Source of the DNA: Linnemannia hyalina | Lineage: Eukaryota; Mortierellomycota; Mortierellomycetes; Mortierellales; Mortierellaceae | Direction: 5' to 3' | Length of the DNA stretch: 64,000 nt | Assembly (NCBI GenBank): GCA_019671135.1 | Contig: JAHRHY010000032.1 | Coordinates: 1-64,000, forward strand | In this document: positions 26,788 to 36,928 of the stretch, piece by piece | How the letters are laid out: every line of letters begins with the position of its first letter | Position numbering within the stretch: position 1 is the stretch's first letter | Made by a program: the position numbers and the translations under genes | Notes under the pieces: model-generated | Told to the model about the DNA's origin: nothing | Database searches by the model: none | Seen by the model: the letters and a program-made list of their open reading frames with translations, nothing else

Positions 26788-27744
26788 AGACTAGAATAGT
26801 ACCCGCGGCTTCGCTCGCGGAGGTGTGGATCAAGTTTGAAGTGATGAATATTAAAACGTTTATTTGTGTTTGTCAGTTCCTTATTTCTCTCTTGCTTTTC
26901 TTGTCTATCATTTTTTTGCTTTCTCTTTTTGTCCTCCCTGACTTTTTTTTTATTTATTAACGTCTGATCTCCCACAAATCGTGCCGGCATACAGGCCTGA
27001 CTAATCCAAGCCACGGGAAGAAGGTGTCAGACGGGACCCCTGGGAGTTCGAATGCCTATGGTTACACAACTTGGGTTGCATAAATGCCTTGAAGTGGCCA
27101 GCACCGAGCCAGCCCTCCGCATCCCCTACGCGACCTGTCAGGTGTAATGAGTTGAGATCTCGGGTCAAAGATATTATGTAGCAGCCTCGTTTCTTTCCAT
27201 CAAATGCAACACCATCTTGCCATGTACGTGCTGTACAATCCTCTCGTCCGCCTCAGTCAGACCTTGTTTGACAAATCGACTCGTCGCCTTGGCGGGCCAA
27301 ATCCTATCGGTTTTCCTCCCTTGCTCAAATCCGCCTTCATCTCGACCTGTTATTTCTTGCGTCTTCTCCTATTCCACCATCACCCTGGCAATGTACGTGT
27401 CATATCTCCGTCCGCCCAAGTCCTCTATCGCACTTACAATATCTTTTTTTCTTTTTGCTTCCCTCGGCCAGGCGTTCAACGCATGTCACGGTTCTTTGAG
27501 CTGGTACCAAAGGACGTAAAGGCAATGGCATTGTTGAAGGTCCGGATGGTTGCAAGAAATAGCCCGGAGAAAAAGGTACCACCTCTGAAAGGCTTTGTAA
27601 TTCATCAAGGGAAGCTTCAATGACCGGCGTTTTGACTCTTAGACAGCAGAGAAGCGTAGATTGGCGATTGTACGTCCAACACACTCCTGCGTTTTCAAAA
27701 GAATTGATTAAATTGGTATCAATAAAAAGAGGGAAGAATGTAAA
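26788..27744. other. Unassigned mosaic DNA
   Basis: No recognisable gene. It contains a small GC-rich hairpin at 26803-26820 (CCGCGGCTTCGCTCGCGG), pyrimidine-rich stretches, and a tRNA B-box-like string at about 27048-27059. A 139-codon frame at 27204-27623 resembles nothing I know. Confidence 0.45.
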
Positions 27745-28104
27745 TTAGCTGTAGATAATATCGTAGCCGGTTACCTCTGTCCAATGTAAAGCACCACAAT
27801 GAGAGCAGACCACGCTCATCAATCCCAAGATCATGTACACTGTGTTCTCCTGATCCTTAACAGCTATTATATTTCCAAAAACCCTTAGATCAGCAGGAGC
27901 AACAGGGGCAGCAGGAGCAACAGGAGCAGCAGAGGCAACAGGAGCAGCGGGAGCAGCAAGGACCGTAGAAGGAGTAGGAGCAAGAGATTCTGCAACGATC
28001 ATGCGCTGCCTGCTCATAAGGCAATCCGCATAAGTTGCGCAATGGTGACTAAGTTGTATGCAAGCATTAAATTTCATAGCAGAGGGCTGAGGTGCATTAT
28101 GCAA
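27745..28104 (-). pseudogene. Helitron-like zinc-finger fragment
   Basis: A 119-codon frame whose C-terminal part reads LGLMSVVCSHCGALHW. The C-x2-C-G-A-hW pattern is typical of the segment upstream of the Rep domain in eukaryotic Helitron proteins. An Ala/Pro-Val repeat (27880-27960) precedes it. No Rep or helicase part is nearby, so it is a fragment or captured piece. Confidence 0.45.
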
Positions 28105-28262
28105 TGCAATGGCAATAGCTCGCTCATGTTACCTAAATAGGTCGGAATGATTGGCGTTGGGTTGGAACCATGTGTGGCTGCTACAATCATGCGTGACTGG
28201 GACAACCTGTGTCAGCCGGCTGTTCTCCTTCAGTATGTCGTCGTAGTTGCTTATGTTATCTA

Positions 28263-29119
28263 AAGTGCTCGACAAAAATGATCACTCTTTTTGTGAAATC
28301 AGCTTTTGTTTTGAAATGCTCATTCACCAATGTTCCGATTAACCCCCAGGTTCCTGTCGTGCATTCTCTTGATTCGTAACCTCTTTCATCACCACTTGTC
28401 TTTTTCTGAATGAACTGGCATCGACTCTTCGTCGGAATTGAAATGCCCGATCTCAATTGATCATTTTTGTCATTTGCCATATGTGGCGAGTGGTCCCTAT
28501 GTAAAATATTACATGGGCTTAGCACGGAACAATCTTTTTTTTTAATCCCACAAGCTCAATACACTTTCTACAGATATATTGAAAGCAGTTAAATACAGAC
28601 GGCGTCAAGTGTGATCTAAAGGTCTATAATACGCGAGACCAGCCTTTCTTAGTAGAGTGTAATATCATCACAATGTGTGAAATCGTGCTAGAGCCGTGTA
28701 ACAAAATTTACTTTCAGGATATCTTCTATAAATGAATAAAAGTTTCGCAAGTCTCCTATTTTCTAGGTCGCACACCATGTCCTCTGTATTTAACTGCTTT
28801 CAATATATCTGTAGAAAGTGTATTGAGCTTGTGGGATTAAAAAAAAAGATTGTTCCGTGCTAAGCCCATGTAATATTTTACATAGGGATCACTCGCCACA
28901 TATGGCAAATGACAAAAATGATCAATTGAGATCGGGCATTTCAATTCCGACGAAGAGTCGATGCCAGTTCATTCAGAAAAAGACAAGTGGTGATGAAAGA
29001 GGTTACGAATCAAGAGAATGCACGACAGGAACCTGGGGGTTAATCGGAACATTGGTGAATGAGCATTTCAAAACAAAAGCTGATTTCACAAAAAGAGTGA
29101 TCATTTTTGTCGAGCACTT
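28263..29119. mobile_element. 857-bp foldback element with 337-bp arms
   Basis: Arms 28263-28599 and 28783-29119 are inverted copies of equal length with a 183-nt centre. TA occurs at both outer edges (28261-28262 and 29120-29121), as for Tc1/mariner insertions. Outer ends read AAGTGCTCGACAAAAATGAT. The arms hold a short open frame in both directions that I cannot assign. It sits directly before the tyrosine-recombinase fragment. Confidence 0.75.
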
Positions 29120-29633
29120 TAGGTCAGCCGTCATCGGCGACAAACTCCAGCTTGCGGTAGTCTTCCCCAAGGAAAAGCGAGGCCGCCAGCGTATCATCAA
29201 GTATGTTCACCTGAGCAAGCATAGCGACCAGGCAGTCTGCCCGGTTCACGCCTTCACCATCTATCGTGCGCGCACCATGGCTGCAGATGTCCCGATCCCG
29301 CACCCCAAAGATGATAAGCAGTTTATCACTCCACTGTTCCGTCATTCCAACAACCCAGCCAAGCCTTTGTGTTCCACTACGATCTCGGTCTACATGAACA
29401 CGATCTCGCGTCTTTTTGTCCCTAAGGGCGTCAGGCCACCCAAGCTTCGCGCCCTCGGTTCCACCCTCGCCGCCATGGCCGGTGTCCCTATTCCTGACAT
29501 CATGGTTCAAGGCAATTGGTCTTCCCCTAGGATCTTCGAGAAGCACTACCGTCTCTCCAGTGTCATCTCGAACAATCTGTCTGTTTCCACGTTGGGGATC
29601 CCTCTGGAGCCACATATGGACATAGCACCGTAG
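29120..29633 (+). pseudogene. Tyrosine recombinase C-terminal fragment (Crypton/DIRS-like)
   Basis: About 170 codons: VCPVHAFTIYRART in the middle, then KLRALGSTLAAMAG, MVQGNWSS and FEKHYR. These fit the second catalytic Arg, the His/Trp box and the nucleophile Tyr of tyrosine recombinases from fungal mobile elements. The N-terminal half is missing; the foldback element supplies the apparent start. Upstream text near 28190-28260 could be older sequence of the same gene with a broken frame. Confidence 0.6.
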
Positions 29634-29637
29634 ACAA

Positions 29638-29892
29638 TGATCAACGAATGTCCTACAAAGGACGGACTATTCGCATTGTCATAGGTGCCATGGACATATG
29701 TCCCACCCTCGCCGCCCAGTTTGCTACCGAAAAAGAAGATAAGGAGCATTTTCGGGGTGAGGGATCCATAGCTTTATATATATTTTTTTAGTTTAGTTTC
29801 GTCGGTTCAAAATTAAAAAGAAGGTAACACATATGTCCATGGCACCTATGACAATGCGAATAGTCCGTCCTTTGTAGGACATTCGTTGATCA
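29638..29892. repeat. 64-bp inverted repeat pair with 127-nt centre
   Basis: 29638-29701 and 29829-29892 are perfect inverted copies, starting TGATCAACGAATGTCC. No clear target duplication, no gene. Possibly a small MITE. Confidence 0.8.
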
Positions 29893-30036
29893 ATAAAAAC
29901 ACTCCTACAGATAATTATGAAAAAAAGAAATCCAGGTAAAGATGTAGTAATGGGTCAGTCCATCTATAAAGCGCTACATCTTGCAGAGCAATCATGCTTC
30001 TCGCACATCATCTTCCCTGCATTTCTTTGTTTGGGG

Positions 30037-30395
30037 TGGTTACCATTCGTCTGATTGTCCTTTTGTATACACCTCCAGATCATTGGCCAACTTGACAACA
30101 TTAGTGCCATTGTCGCTCGTAATCGACATCACCTTCCCTGCCAACTTAAACCGCTCCACCACTCGCACAAATGCTAACATCAATGCTTGGCCTGTATGGG
30201 AGCCGCTCAGATGCTCAAAGCGCAGAATGATGTCTTTCAGCTCCCAGTCATCGTTGATCCAGTGGGCTGTAACGGCGAGAAAGGACACTTGAAAGGGGCT
30301 GGTCCAGCCATCGAGTGTAAAAGCAACCTTAGAGACCGACTCAAGTTCTTTTTGGATTCGAGCCTCGTACTCGTACTCGTCATATTGTTTTGTCA
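30037..30395 (-). pseudogene. hAT transposase fragment (RNase H-like core)
   Basis: Contains VAFTLDGWTSPFQVSFLAVT and ITSDNGTNVVKLA, the first and second Asp regions of hAT transposases. A stop (or a possible GTAACC donor) ends it at 30037 and no C-terminal dimerisation domain is seen. It belongs with 30496-30813 and 47490-47816; a GTACGT donor at about 30495 suggests an intron between 30395 and 30496. Confidence 0.75.
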
Positions 30396-30495
30396 TCCGT
30401 TATAAAACAAGAACATGATAATGCAAATGTTAATTGGTTGGAAAAAATGTTCCTTATATGCTCCGCTGTCGGTCGCAGCGGACGTACCCTTCTGG

Positions 30496-30813
30496 CAATG
30501 GTATCATTCGAGGGAAGCTTGAGATCATCAACAGAGGGCGCTGCGTGAGCAAGACGGAGCAAGTCACTCAAGAGTTTGGACTCGCCGAACGTGTATGGTA
30601 ACTTGTGGCGGACAAGAACCTTGCAGAGCTGGCGCTCTAATTCATCCTTCGAAAATTCATCTCGAGTGCGCTTGCCTTGGATGGCGAAGGCGTTTGCGAT
30701 TGTACCTACTGCGCCGGCGAATGAACCATTTGAATCGTATTGTTCGGACAGTTTGTGGTCCTTCTTGAGGTGGTTGAGGACATTGGTAGTTGATCCAGTG
30801 TTGAACGCCCAGC
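30496..30813 (-). pseudogene. hAT transposase fragment (second half of BED finger and linker)
   Basis: Starts AFNTGSTTNVLNHLKKDH, the His pair of a BED zinc finger, and continues into the helical linker ending DTIARR. Its Cys pair lies at 47490 on the other side of chromovirus D, which split the finger. Confidence 0.78.
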
Positions 30814-31010
30814 TGTCACGAGACAAGAGCTTGCTCTTGTGACTTCGCCCTAACGAGTATAAAAGGGCCTTAGATAGCAAATCTATAGCTCTTTACTTGG
30901 TATCGCCAATACAACATACTCTTTAACCTATTCCTTATACTCATTTCTTAGTCCTTGATCAAGGTTCTCTTTATCTACTTCATTCTATTGCTTGGTCTGC
31001 TTTCTTGACA
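30814..31010 (+). repeat. Chromovirus D 5' LTR
   Basis: 197 bp with a TATAAAA box (30858-30864) and a hairpin CAAGAGC-TT-GCTCTTG near its start. The 3' LTR shows the same bases where compared. Confidence 0.92.
30858..30864 (+). promoter_or_regulatory. TATA box in the chromovirus D LTR
   Basis: TATAAAA followed by GGGCC, 45 bp into the LTR; repeated at 47337-47343 in the 3' LTR. Confidence 0.65.
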
Positions 31011-31081
31011 ATACCAAGTCATACACCTAAAGAACCTTGGATCAAACTTTGTCTGTTTTCTATTGATATACTTCAGCGCTC

Positions 31082-31107
31082 AAAAAAAAAAAAAAAAAAA
31101 AAAAAAA
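31082..31107 (+). repeat. A(26) tract in the chromovirus D leader
   Basis: An uninterrupted run of 26 A in the Gag 5' leader, 126 bp before the ATG. Its length may be affected by sequencing or slippage. Confidence 0.85.
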
Positions 31108-31232
31108 GCCTTTTCCACAACAAAACCAAACCCTATCATCTTCAAGTTCTTTCCTCTTTTACTACCATCTTCCGTACACAACCCACAACCCTCAGAAACT
31201 ACAACAACTCTTCACTTTCCGTATCAACTACA

Positions 31233-31364
31233 ATGCTACCCGATAGTGAGATCCTTACAGCCAACGCGCGCTTCCAAGCACTGATGGACCGAGTAGCCAC
31301 ACTTGAACAAATAGTTCAGACGGTCACTCCCTTGCAAGCCAAAGTCACCGAACTCGAGGAGACT
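31233..31364 (+). pseudogene. Chromovirus D gag, 5' part
   Basis: ATG at 31233, 44 codons with a leucine-rich coiled coil, ending TELEET at the insertion point of chromovirus B (duplication AGACT). Continues in frame at 36929. Confidence 0.85.
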
Positions 31365-31571
31365 TGCAACAGGCGAAGACTGGGACAGAGAAGTATAGAA
31401 CGGGGACGAGAGTTGAAGCAGTGATGATTGATGTTATTACTATGGTACAACTAAATATATATACAAAGTCGCCAACTAGGTTTCTAGGTGTAGTGTCATA
31501 GTGAGTCAGAGATGATAGAGAGTGACAAGGAATGACTAACTAGAGAGCAATGATAAACCTAATATGTTGCA
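31365..31571 (-). repeat. Chromovirus B 3' LTR
   Basis: 207 bp; polypurine tract at 31572-31583 on the minus strand. Confidence 0.93.
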
Positions 31572-31596
31572 CCTTCCCCTCTTAAAAAAAAATCCG

Positions 31597-34500
31597 CTAA
31601 GTCCTAAGGCCATGGTCGCGCTTGTACTTGTTGAGGATGTCCTTACAGTGTGCCAGTTCACTCTCTGGTTCCCATGTCCAGTCCTCGCGCGGGTATCCTT
31701 GCCATTGTAGAAGGTACTCCATGTTGTTGTTAACCTTCCTATGATCTGCAATGGCCTCGACCTCATACTCTTCCTCGTCTTCAACGATAACCGGTGGTGG
31801 CCGTGCTGGTGTTCTTGGTCCTAGCGTCGCAGGTGATGGTTGGTAGCGTCGGAATCGGTCGACGTGGAAGACGGGGTGAATCTTCATGGACGGTGGAAGA
31901 TCAAGGCGGAAGGAGACCGGGGACAGCTGTTCAACAATGGTGTGGGGGCCGGCAAAGCGAGCCAAGAGTTTCTGCGACGTGCGGGTGCGGTCCGAGGGTA
32001 AGGTGATATTCTCAAGGTTAAGGAGAACGTGGTCACCAACCTTGAAATCATGCTCTCGCCGATGGATGTCGGCGTTGGCTGCTTGACGTTCTTGGGCGGC
32101 AGCAAGGGACTCCTTAGCGAGGGTGAGGGCTTCGCTTCGAGATTGCACGAACTCGTTAACCGATGGGTTGGGGCCGGGAGTAGGGGTCAACAATGACATG
32201 GGCATGTTGGGATGGGCTCCGGAGTTCAAGAAGAACGGGGAGACTCCAGTGGAGGCATTGGTGGCGTTGTTCGTGGCAAATTCGGCGGCGGAAAGTAAGA
32301 GGTCCCAGTTAGACTGCCGTTGGTCGACAAAGTTACGGAGCATGGTGATAAGGGTGCGGTTGGCACGCTCGGTCTGGCCATCGGTCTGAGGGTGGAAGGC
32401 AGTCGACATGGCAAGGTGGACGTCCATCAGACGGCTCAATTCTTTCCAAAAGCGGCTCGTGAACTTGGTATCGCGGTCGGAGACAATGGTGGTTGGCATG
32501 CCGTGCAAGCGGAAAACATGGTCGAAAAAAATGCGTGCAACTTGCGAGGCGGAGTCGGTGGTGTGGCAGGGGGCAAAGTGCACTTGCTTTGTGAGTTTGT
32601 CAACAAAGACCGTAATGGAGTCAAAGCCGCGTGGGGTCTTGGGTAGGGGGCCGACAAAGTCCATTGTCACCGTTTGCCAGGGTCGATCGGGAATGGGTAG
32701 GGGCTGGAGGAGGCCAGCAGGTGGTTGGTTGCTGGGCTTAGTCCTTTGGCACGACTCACAGGTCTGCACATACAGCCGGGTGTCCTTCGCCATAGATGGC
32801 CAGAAGAACCGCGAGTGGAGATGACCGTACGTCTTCTCGAAACCGAAGTGACCAGCTATAGCGGAGTCGTGTGCATCGTGAAGAAGAGAAAGCCGAAGGT
32901 CAGAGTTCGAGGGGATACAAACAAGTAAAAGATCATTACGTTGAATGCAAAGAACACCATCAACAAGAGAGTAATTAGACGGTGGACTTCCCTGGAGGCA
33001 GCTTTCATAGATCGGTTTGAGGCGGTGATCCTCTTTGTAACCATCCATCAGGCGCTGCCGGAGCCTGGGGTCGAGCTGTACTGAGAGTGTGTTAATCTCT
33101 CTATGGTCCGGTCGGCGAGACAGGGCATCTGGGACAATGTTGTCGGCTCCTTTCTTGTACTTGAAGGTGAAGTTGTATTCCTGCAACAGTTCCATCCAGC
33201 GGGCCTGACGGCGGGTGAGTTTGGGTTGAGTGGGGAAGTGTTGGAGGGTGGCATGGTCGGTGTATACGATGAAGTGGGATCCGTCCAGATAGTAGCGCCA
33301 TGTCTTCAATGCATGTACAACAGCCAACAGTTCCTGTTCGTGTGTTGGGTAGTTGCGTTCGGCAGAGTTCAGCTTGCGGGAGGTGAAGGCGACGGGGCGC
33401 GACTCGCCATGCTCATCGGTCTGAAAGAGAACGGCACCGAGAGCAAAGCCGGAGGCATCGGTTTCGACGGTTGTTAGAAGGTCGGGGTCGAAGATACGTA
33501 GAACAGGTGCTTTACTGATGGCCTCCTTCAGAGTCGTAAACGCTACTTCCTGCTCCTGAGACCAAGAGAAAGGAACGCCTTCACCTAAGAGAGCGGTCAA
33601 CGGTAGGGCGATCGAGGCAAAGTTAGCGATGTACTGATGATAGAACTGTGCAAGACCAACAAACTGCTGAACATCTTTCTGCTTCTGGGGACGGGGCCAT
33701 TCACGGATGGCACGAACGAGACCGCCGCTCGTATGGATACCGTCCTTGGAGATGACGTGGCCGAGGAACTCGGTCTCTTTCTGCATAAAGGAGCACTTGC
33801 TCAACTTGGCGTAGAGACCGTACTTGCGGAGGAGCGTGAGGACGGATCGGAGATGTTGTAGATGTTCGGCCTCGGTGCGCGAGTAGATAAGAATGTCGTC
33901 GAGGTAAACAACAACCCACTTGTCGAGAACAGGGTCTAATACTCGTAGCATCATATTGGAGAAGGACGCCGGTGCATTCGTTAACCCGAAAGGGACCACA
34001 TTAAATTCGAAATGGCCGTAGCGGCAACGGAAGGCTGTCTTGTGTGTGTCCTCTTCTGCTATACGTTGCTGATGGTAACCGGAGAGGAGGTCAAGTTTGG
34101 TAAAGTAGCGTGCCCCGCGGAAACGGTCGATAAGTTCATCAATGCGGGGAAGGGGGTGTCTGTTCTTTTTTGTAATCCGGTTTAACCCTCTGTAATCAAC
34201 ACACATACGCAAGGAACCATCCTTCTTTTTCACAAACAATACAGGGGCACCATAAGGGGAGGTAGAGGGTTTGATAAAGCCTTTGCCAAGTAGGTCGTCG
34301 AGTTGCTTCCTTAGTTCATCCAATTCAGCAATCGAGAGACGTATAACAGGGCGAAAGGGGGGATCAGCGCTCGGATCAGTTTCGATCTTCATTGCATCGC
34401 CTCTGTCAGGGGGAAGGCCAGAGGGGAGGGAGGAAGGGAAAACGTCGGGGAACTCGTTGTGGACGATGTTGTGAATGTCGGGTGAGAGTGGAGGGGAGGT

Positions 34501-35535
34501 CGGTTTGTTGTCATTACTGTTGTTGTCGTTGGTCTTTTTAGCGATGTTGACGAGGGCGAGGTAGACAGCGTTTCCAGGTTGGGTAGCAAGGGAGTGAAAG
34601 TGAAGGTGAGAGAGGAGTTTCCCTTGTGTGCGAGCGGAGATGGAGTTGGCGTTGGCACCACGACAGCGCCAGAGAACAGTGTGTCCATTGTGGGTGAAGT
34701 GAAGGTCGTTGTTTCGCCAGTTGATGAAAGGGTTGATGGTCGTTAGCCAGGGTTTTCCAAGGATGAGGTCGTAGTTGGAGAGGGGGTAAATGAGTGCTTC
34801 CAGTTTGTCGGAGTAGTGGTCGCGGTCGATGGTAAAGGTGGAGGTGGATGATGAAATGGAAGAGGAACCGTTTGGAAGGATGATGGGGATGGAGGGGCCA
34901 GGAGTGCGAGTGAGGGAGTGTTGTTTGCAAAAAGAAGAACTGATGACGTTCCCTTCCGCACCGCAATCGATTAAAATACGCGCAGGGGCACCAGCCACAT
35001 TACCAATAAACGACAAGAGTGTACGGGAGGCTTTCTCAGCCGTGAAAGCGTGCAGACGGACGGATTTGTGTCGCAAGCGTTTGGTCCTGCGCTTGGACAT
35101 GGGTTGGTCTAAAGCAGCAGGAGAGGAGAGTGGGTCCAGGTCCACTTCTTCTGATGGGCTAAGACCAACAGGCGAGGTATCAGATACGTCGTCGGTGAGT
35201 TGTAACTCATCGTCAAAGGGTACCGTGGTGGAGTGAGTGTTGGGGGCAGTGGTGGTCGAGTCGATGGCAATTGAGGAGGGAGTACGAGGCGAGGCAGGGA
35301 TGGATGAGGGAAAAAGGGAGAGTGGAGGAGGAGAGAAGGAGAGTTTGTGTAGGCTACGAGGTGCGGATGTGGTAGTGCGAATAATGGATACAGAGGGGGG
35401 AGTGTTTTTGATAGCAGAATTTTTATTCTTGGAACTGTAACTTAACTCTGGTAAGGAAACACTCCCTTTGTCCAGAGGAGAAAGGGAGGGAACGTCGACG
35501 ATCAAGTCCTGGACTAAGCCTGATCGTCGGAGGCT
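31597..35535 (-). CDS. Chromovirus B Pol: protease, RT, RNase H, integrase, chromodomain
   Basis: Same protein as in chromovirus A, intact, read by -1 frameshift from Gag. Key motifs: LIDCGAEGN (protease), YLDDILIYS (RT), ETDASG (RNase H), GHFGFEK to CESCQR and SDRDTKF (integrase), WTWEPE (chromodomain). Two intact identical Pol genes in one window show that the family was active very recently or that the copies were homogenised. Confidence 0.94.
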   Translation of the reverse strand, partial: SLRRSGLVQDLIVDVPSLSPLDKGSVSLPELSYSSKNKNSAIKNTPPSVSIIRTTTSAPRSLHKLSFSPPPLSLFPSSIPASPRTPSSIAIDSTTTAPNTHSTTVPFDDELQLTDDVSDTSPVGLSPSEEVDLDPLSSPAALDQPMSKRRTKRLRHKSVRLHAFTAEKASRTLLSFIGNVAGAPARILIDCGAEGNVISSSFCKQHSLTRTPGPSIPIILPNGSSSISSSTSTFTIDRDHYSDKLEALIYPLSNYDLILGKPWLTTINPFINWRNNDLHFTHNGHTVLWRCRGANANSISARTQGKLLSHLHFHSLATQPGNAVYLALVNIAKKTNDNNSNDNKPTSPPLSPDIHNIVHNEFPDVFPSSLPSGLPPDRGDAMKIETDPSADPPFRPVIRLSIAELDELRKQLDDLLGKGFIKPSTSPYGAPVLFVKKKDGSLRMCVDYRGLNRITKKNRHPLPRIDELIDRFRGARYFTKLDLLSGYHQQRIAEEDTHKTAFRCRYGHFEFNVVPFGLTNAPASFSNMMLRVLDPVLDKWVVVYLDDILIYSRTEAEHLQHLRSVLTLLRKYGLYAKLSKCSFMQKETEFLGHVISKDGIHTSGGLVRAIREWPRPQKQKDVQQFVGLAQFYHQYIANFASIALPLTALLGEGVPFSWSQEQEVAFTTLKEAISKAPVLRIFDPDLLTTVETDASGFALGAVLFQTDEHGESRPVAFTSRKLNSAERNYPTHEQELLAVVHALKTWRYYLDGSHFIVYTDHATLQHFPTQPKLTRRQARWMELLQEYNFTFKYKKGADNIVPDALSRRPDHREINTLSVQLDPRLRQRLMDGYKEDHRLKPIYESCLQGSPPSNYSLVDGVLCIQRNDLLLVCIPSNSDLRLSLLHDAHDSAIAGHFGFEKTYGHLHSRFFWPSMAKDTRLYVQTCESCQRTKPSNQPPAGLLQPLPIPDRPWQTVTMDFVGPLPKTPRGFDSITVFVDKLTKQVHFAPCHTTDSASQVARIFFDHVFRLHGMPTTIVSDRDTKFTSRFWKELSRLMDVHLAMSTAFHPQTDGQTERANRTLITMLRNFVDQRQSNWDLLLSAAEFATNNATNASTGVSPFFLNSGAHPNMPMSLLTPTPGPNPSVNEFVQSRSEALTLAKESLAAAQERQAANADIHRREHDFKVGDHVLLNLENITLPSDRTRTSQKLLARFAGPHTIVEQLSPVSFRLDLPPSMKIHPVFHVDRFRRYQPSPATLGPRTPARPPPVIVEDEEEYEVEAIADHRKVNNNMEYLLQWQGYPREDWTWEPESELAHCKDILNKYKRDHGLRT

Positions 35536-35541
35536 TTTCCC
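35496..35541 (-). promoter_or_regulatory. -1 ribosomal frameshift signal, chromovirus B
   Basis: Slippery GGGAAAA at 35535-35541, 5-nt spacer, 9-bp hairpin 35521-35529 with 35496-35504; same as in A. Confidence 0.8.
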
Positions 35542-36512
35542 GACTCGGGGGAATCACCCACGGCTACTTGATAAACCCATCGTCCTTGGCGGTTGTTGTT
35601 GTTGCCACGGTTGGTATTGTTGTTGTCGCCGTAGATGGGGCACTCCTTTGCATAATGTCCAGGTTGGCGACAGCGACGGCAAGCATTGTTGTTTTTACAC
35701 CATTCGCGTTCCTGAGGGGTCAGGGAAGGGGGATTACCGTTGTTGTTGTTTCGGGGGCCGTTGTTGTTATTGTTGTTGCGGTTGTAGTTATTGTTATGAC
35801 CCATGTTTCTCTCTAGGCGATTAAATCGTTGGGTGATATTGTTGAGGGCGATCTGGATGTTGTCGATTTCCATGGGGGTGGCTTGAGAGAGAGCGGAGGA
35901 AGAGGTGAAGGAAGAAATGATGGGGGCGGAGGCGATGGCGAGCGAGTTGGTCTTGGGGCCGGTGTCGGGTTTGAAGGAGTAAATGCGGTCCATCTCTTGG
36001 GCGTATTGAAAGATCTGAATGAGGGTGATATTGGGGTTTTGAATAATGTGTCCTTCGATCATCTGTTGAAGAACCAAGGGGCAGTTGTCGATAAAGGATG
36101 TTTGGGCGAACTCGTTGACCGTGGTCTTGGCAGCGTCGGTGGAGGCATAACCAAGAAGGGCGCCCAAAAGTTCCTTGAATGTAGATAAGTAGGTCGAAAA
36201 GTTGGTGGTCATGCGAAGATTGGTGAGGTGTCGTCGACAGGAGCCCGCAAAGTTGTTGGGAATGTACTCTAGCTTAAAAGCAGGAGTAAACTCGGTCTCG
36301 AAGTTGCAAGTATCAGGGAGCCCACATCCATCAAACCATCGGGCAGGGCCAGGCGTGCCCAAGTACGAGAGAGCGTGGGGTGTTCGTTCAGTCTCACTTA
36401 TCTTAGCAAGGTTGAAGTAGCGGTTAACCGCAACGAGCCAGGCCAAGGCAGAGAAACCGTCGCGGGCGCCTGTAAAGACAGGAGGGGGGTTAAGGCGGGC
36501 AGGGGTAACCAT
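35514..36512 (-). CDS. Chromovirus B Gag
   Basis: 332 residues from ATG at 36512, the same as A Gag: capsid-like region, Asn-rich linker and CCHC knuckle CRRCRQPGHYAKEC. Confidence 0.88.
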   Translation of the reverse strand: MVTPARLNPPPVFTGARDGFSALAWLVAVNRYFNLAKISETERTPHALSYLGTPGPARWFDGCGLPDTCNFETEFTPAFKLEYIPNNFAGSCRRHLTNLRMTTNFSTYLSTFKELLGALLGYASTDAAKTTVNEFAQTSFIDNCPLVLQQMIEGHIIQNPNITLIQIFQYAQEMDRIYSFKPDTGPKTNSLAIASAPIISSFTSSSALSQATPMEIDNIQIALNNITQRFNRLERNMGHNNNYNRNNNNNNGPRNNNNGNPPSLTPQEREWCKNNNACRRCRQPGHYAKECPIYGDNNNTNRGNNNNRQGRWVYQVAVGDSPESGKASDDQA

Positions 36513-36716
36513 GACTGGTAGTGCAGAGAGAAGTGCGGAGAGGTCAAAAATGTCCAGAGTGTAAGAGGGTACGAAGGAAAATAGGGGCAGGGAATGAAAT
36601 TCAGGGCTGGTGTGCAGAGAGAGCTGGGACGAGGGAAAATTAAAGTAAAACGCGGGCAGTGAAAACGAGGAGGGAAAAATCAAGAGGTCAGTGGAACGAG
36701 GGAACCTTTGCTACCA

Positions 36717-36923
36717 TGCAACAGGCGAAGACTGGGACAGAGAAGTATAGAACGGGGACGAGAGTTGAAGCAGTGATGATTGATGTTATTACTATGGTAC
36801 AACTAAATATATATACAAAGTCGCCAACTAGGTTTCTAGGTGTAGTGTCATAGTGAGTCAGAGATGATAGAGAGTGACAAGGAATGACTAACTAGAGAGC
36901 AATGATAAACCTAATATGTTGCA
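36717..36923 (-). repeat. Chromovirus B 5' LTR
   Basis: 207 bp; followed on the minus strand by the primer site TGGTAGCAAAGGTTCC (36699-36716). Confidence 0.93.
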
Positions 36924-36928
36924 AGACT

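Larger units (their letters stand above)
31365..36923 (-). mobile_element. Chromovirus B: complete twin of chromovirus A
   Basis: 5559 bp, the same length as A, with 207-bp LTRs (31365-31571 and 36717-36923) and target duplication AGACT (31360-31364 and 36924-36928). Proteins appear the same as in A residue for residue. Both LTRs share one base that differs from both A LTRs. It is inserted in chromovirus D gag. Confidence 0.95.

Noticed and set aside
27040..27062. tRNA gene or SINE promoter
   Set aside because: Only a B-box-like GAGTTCGAATGCC; no cloverleaf or A box at the right distance.
27204..27623. 139-codon frame as a gene
   Set aside because: No motif, overlapping frames of similar length, and a surrounding mosaic of element fragments.
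28857..29121. Long N-terminus of the tyrosine-recombinase frame
   Set aside because: This part lies in the foldback arm and is also present in inverted form at 28263-28525; it is fused by chance.
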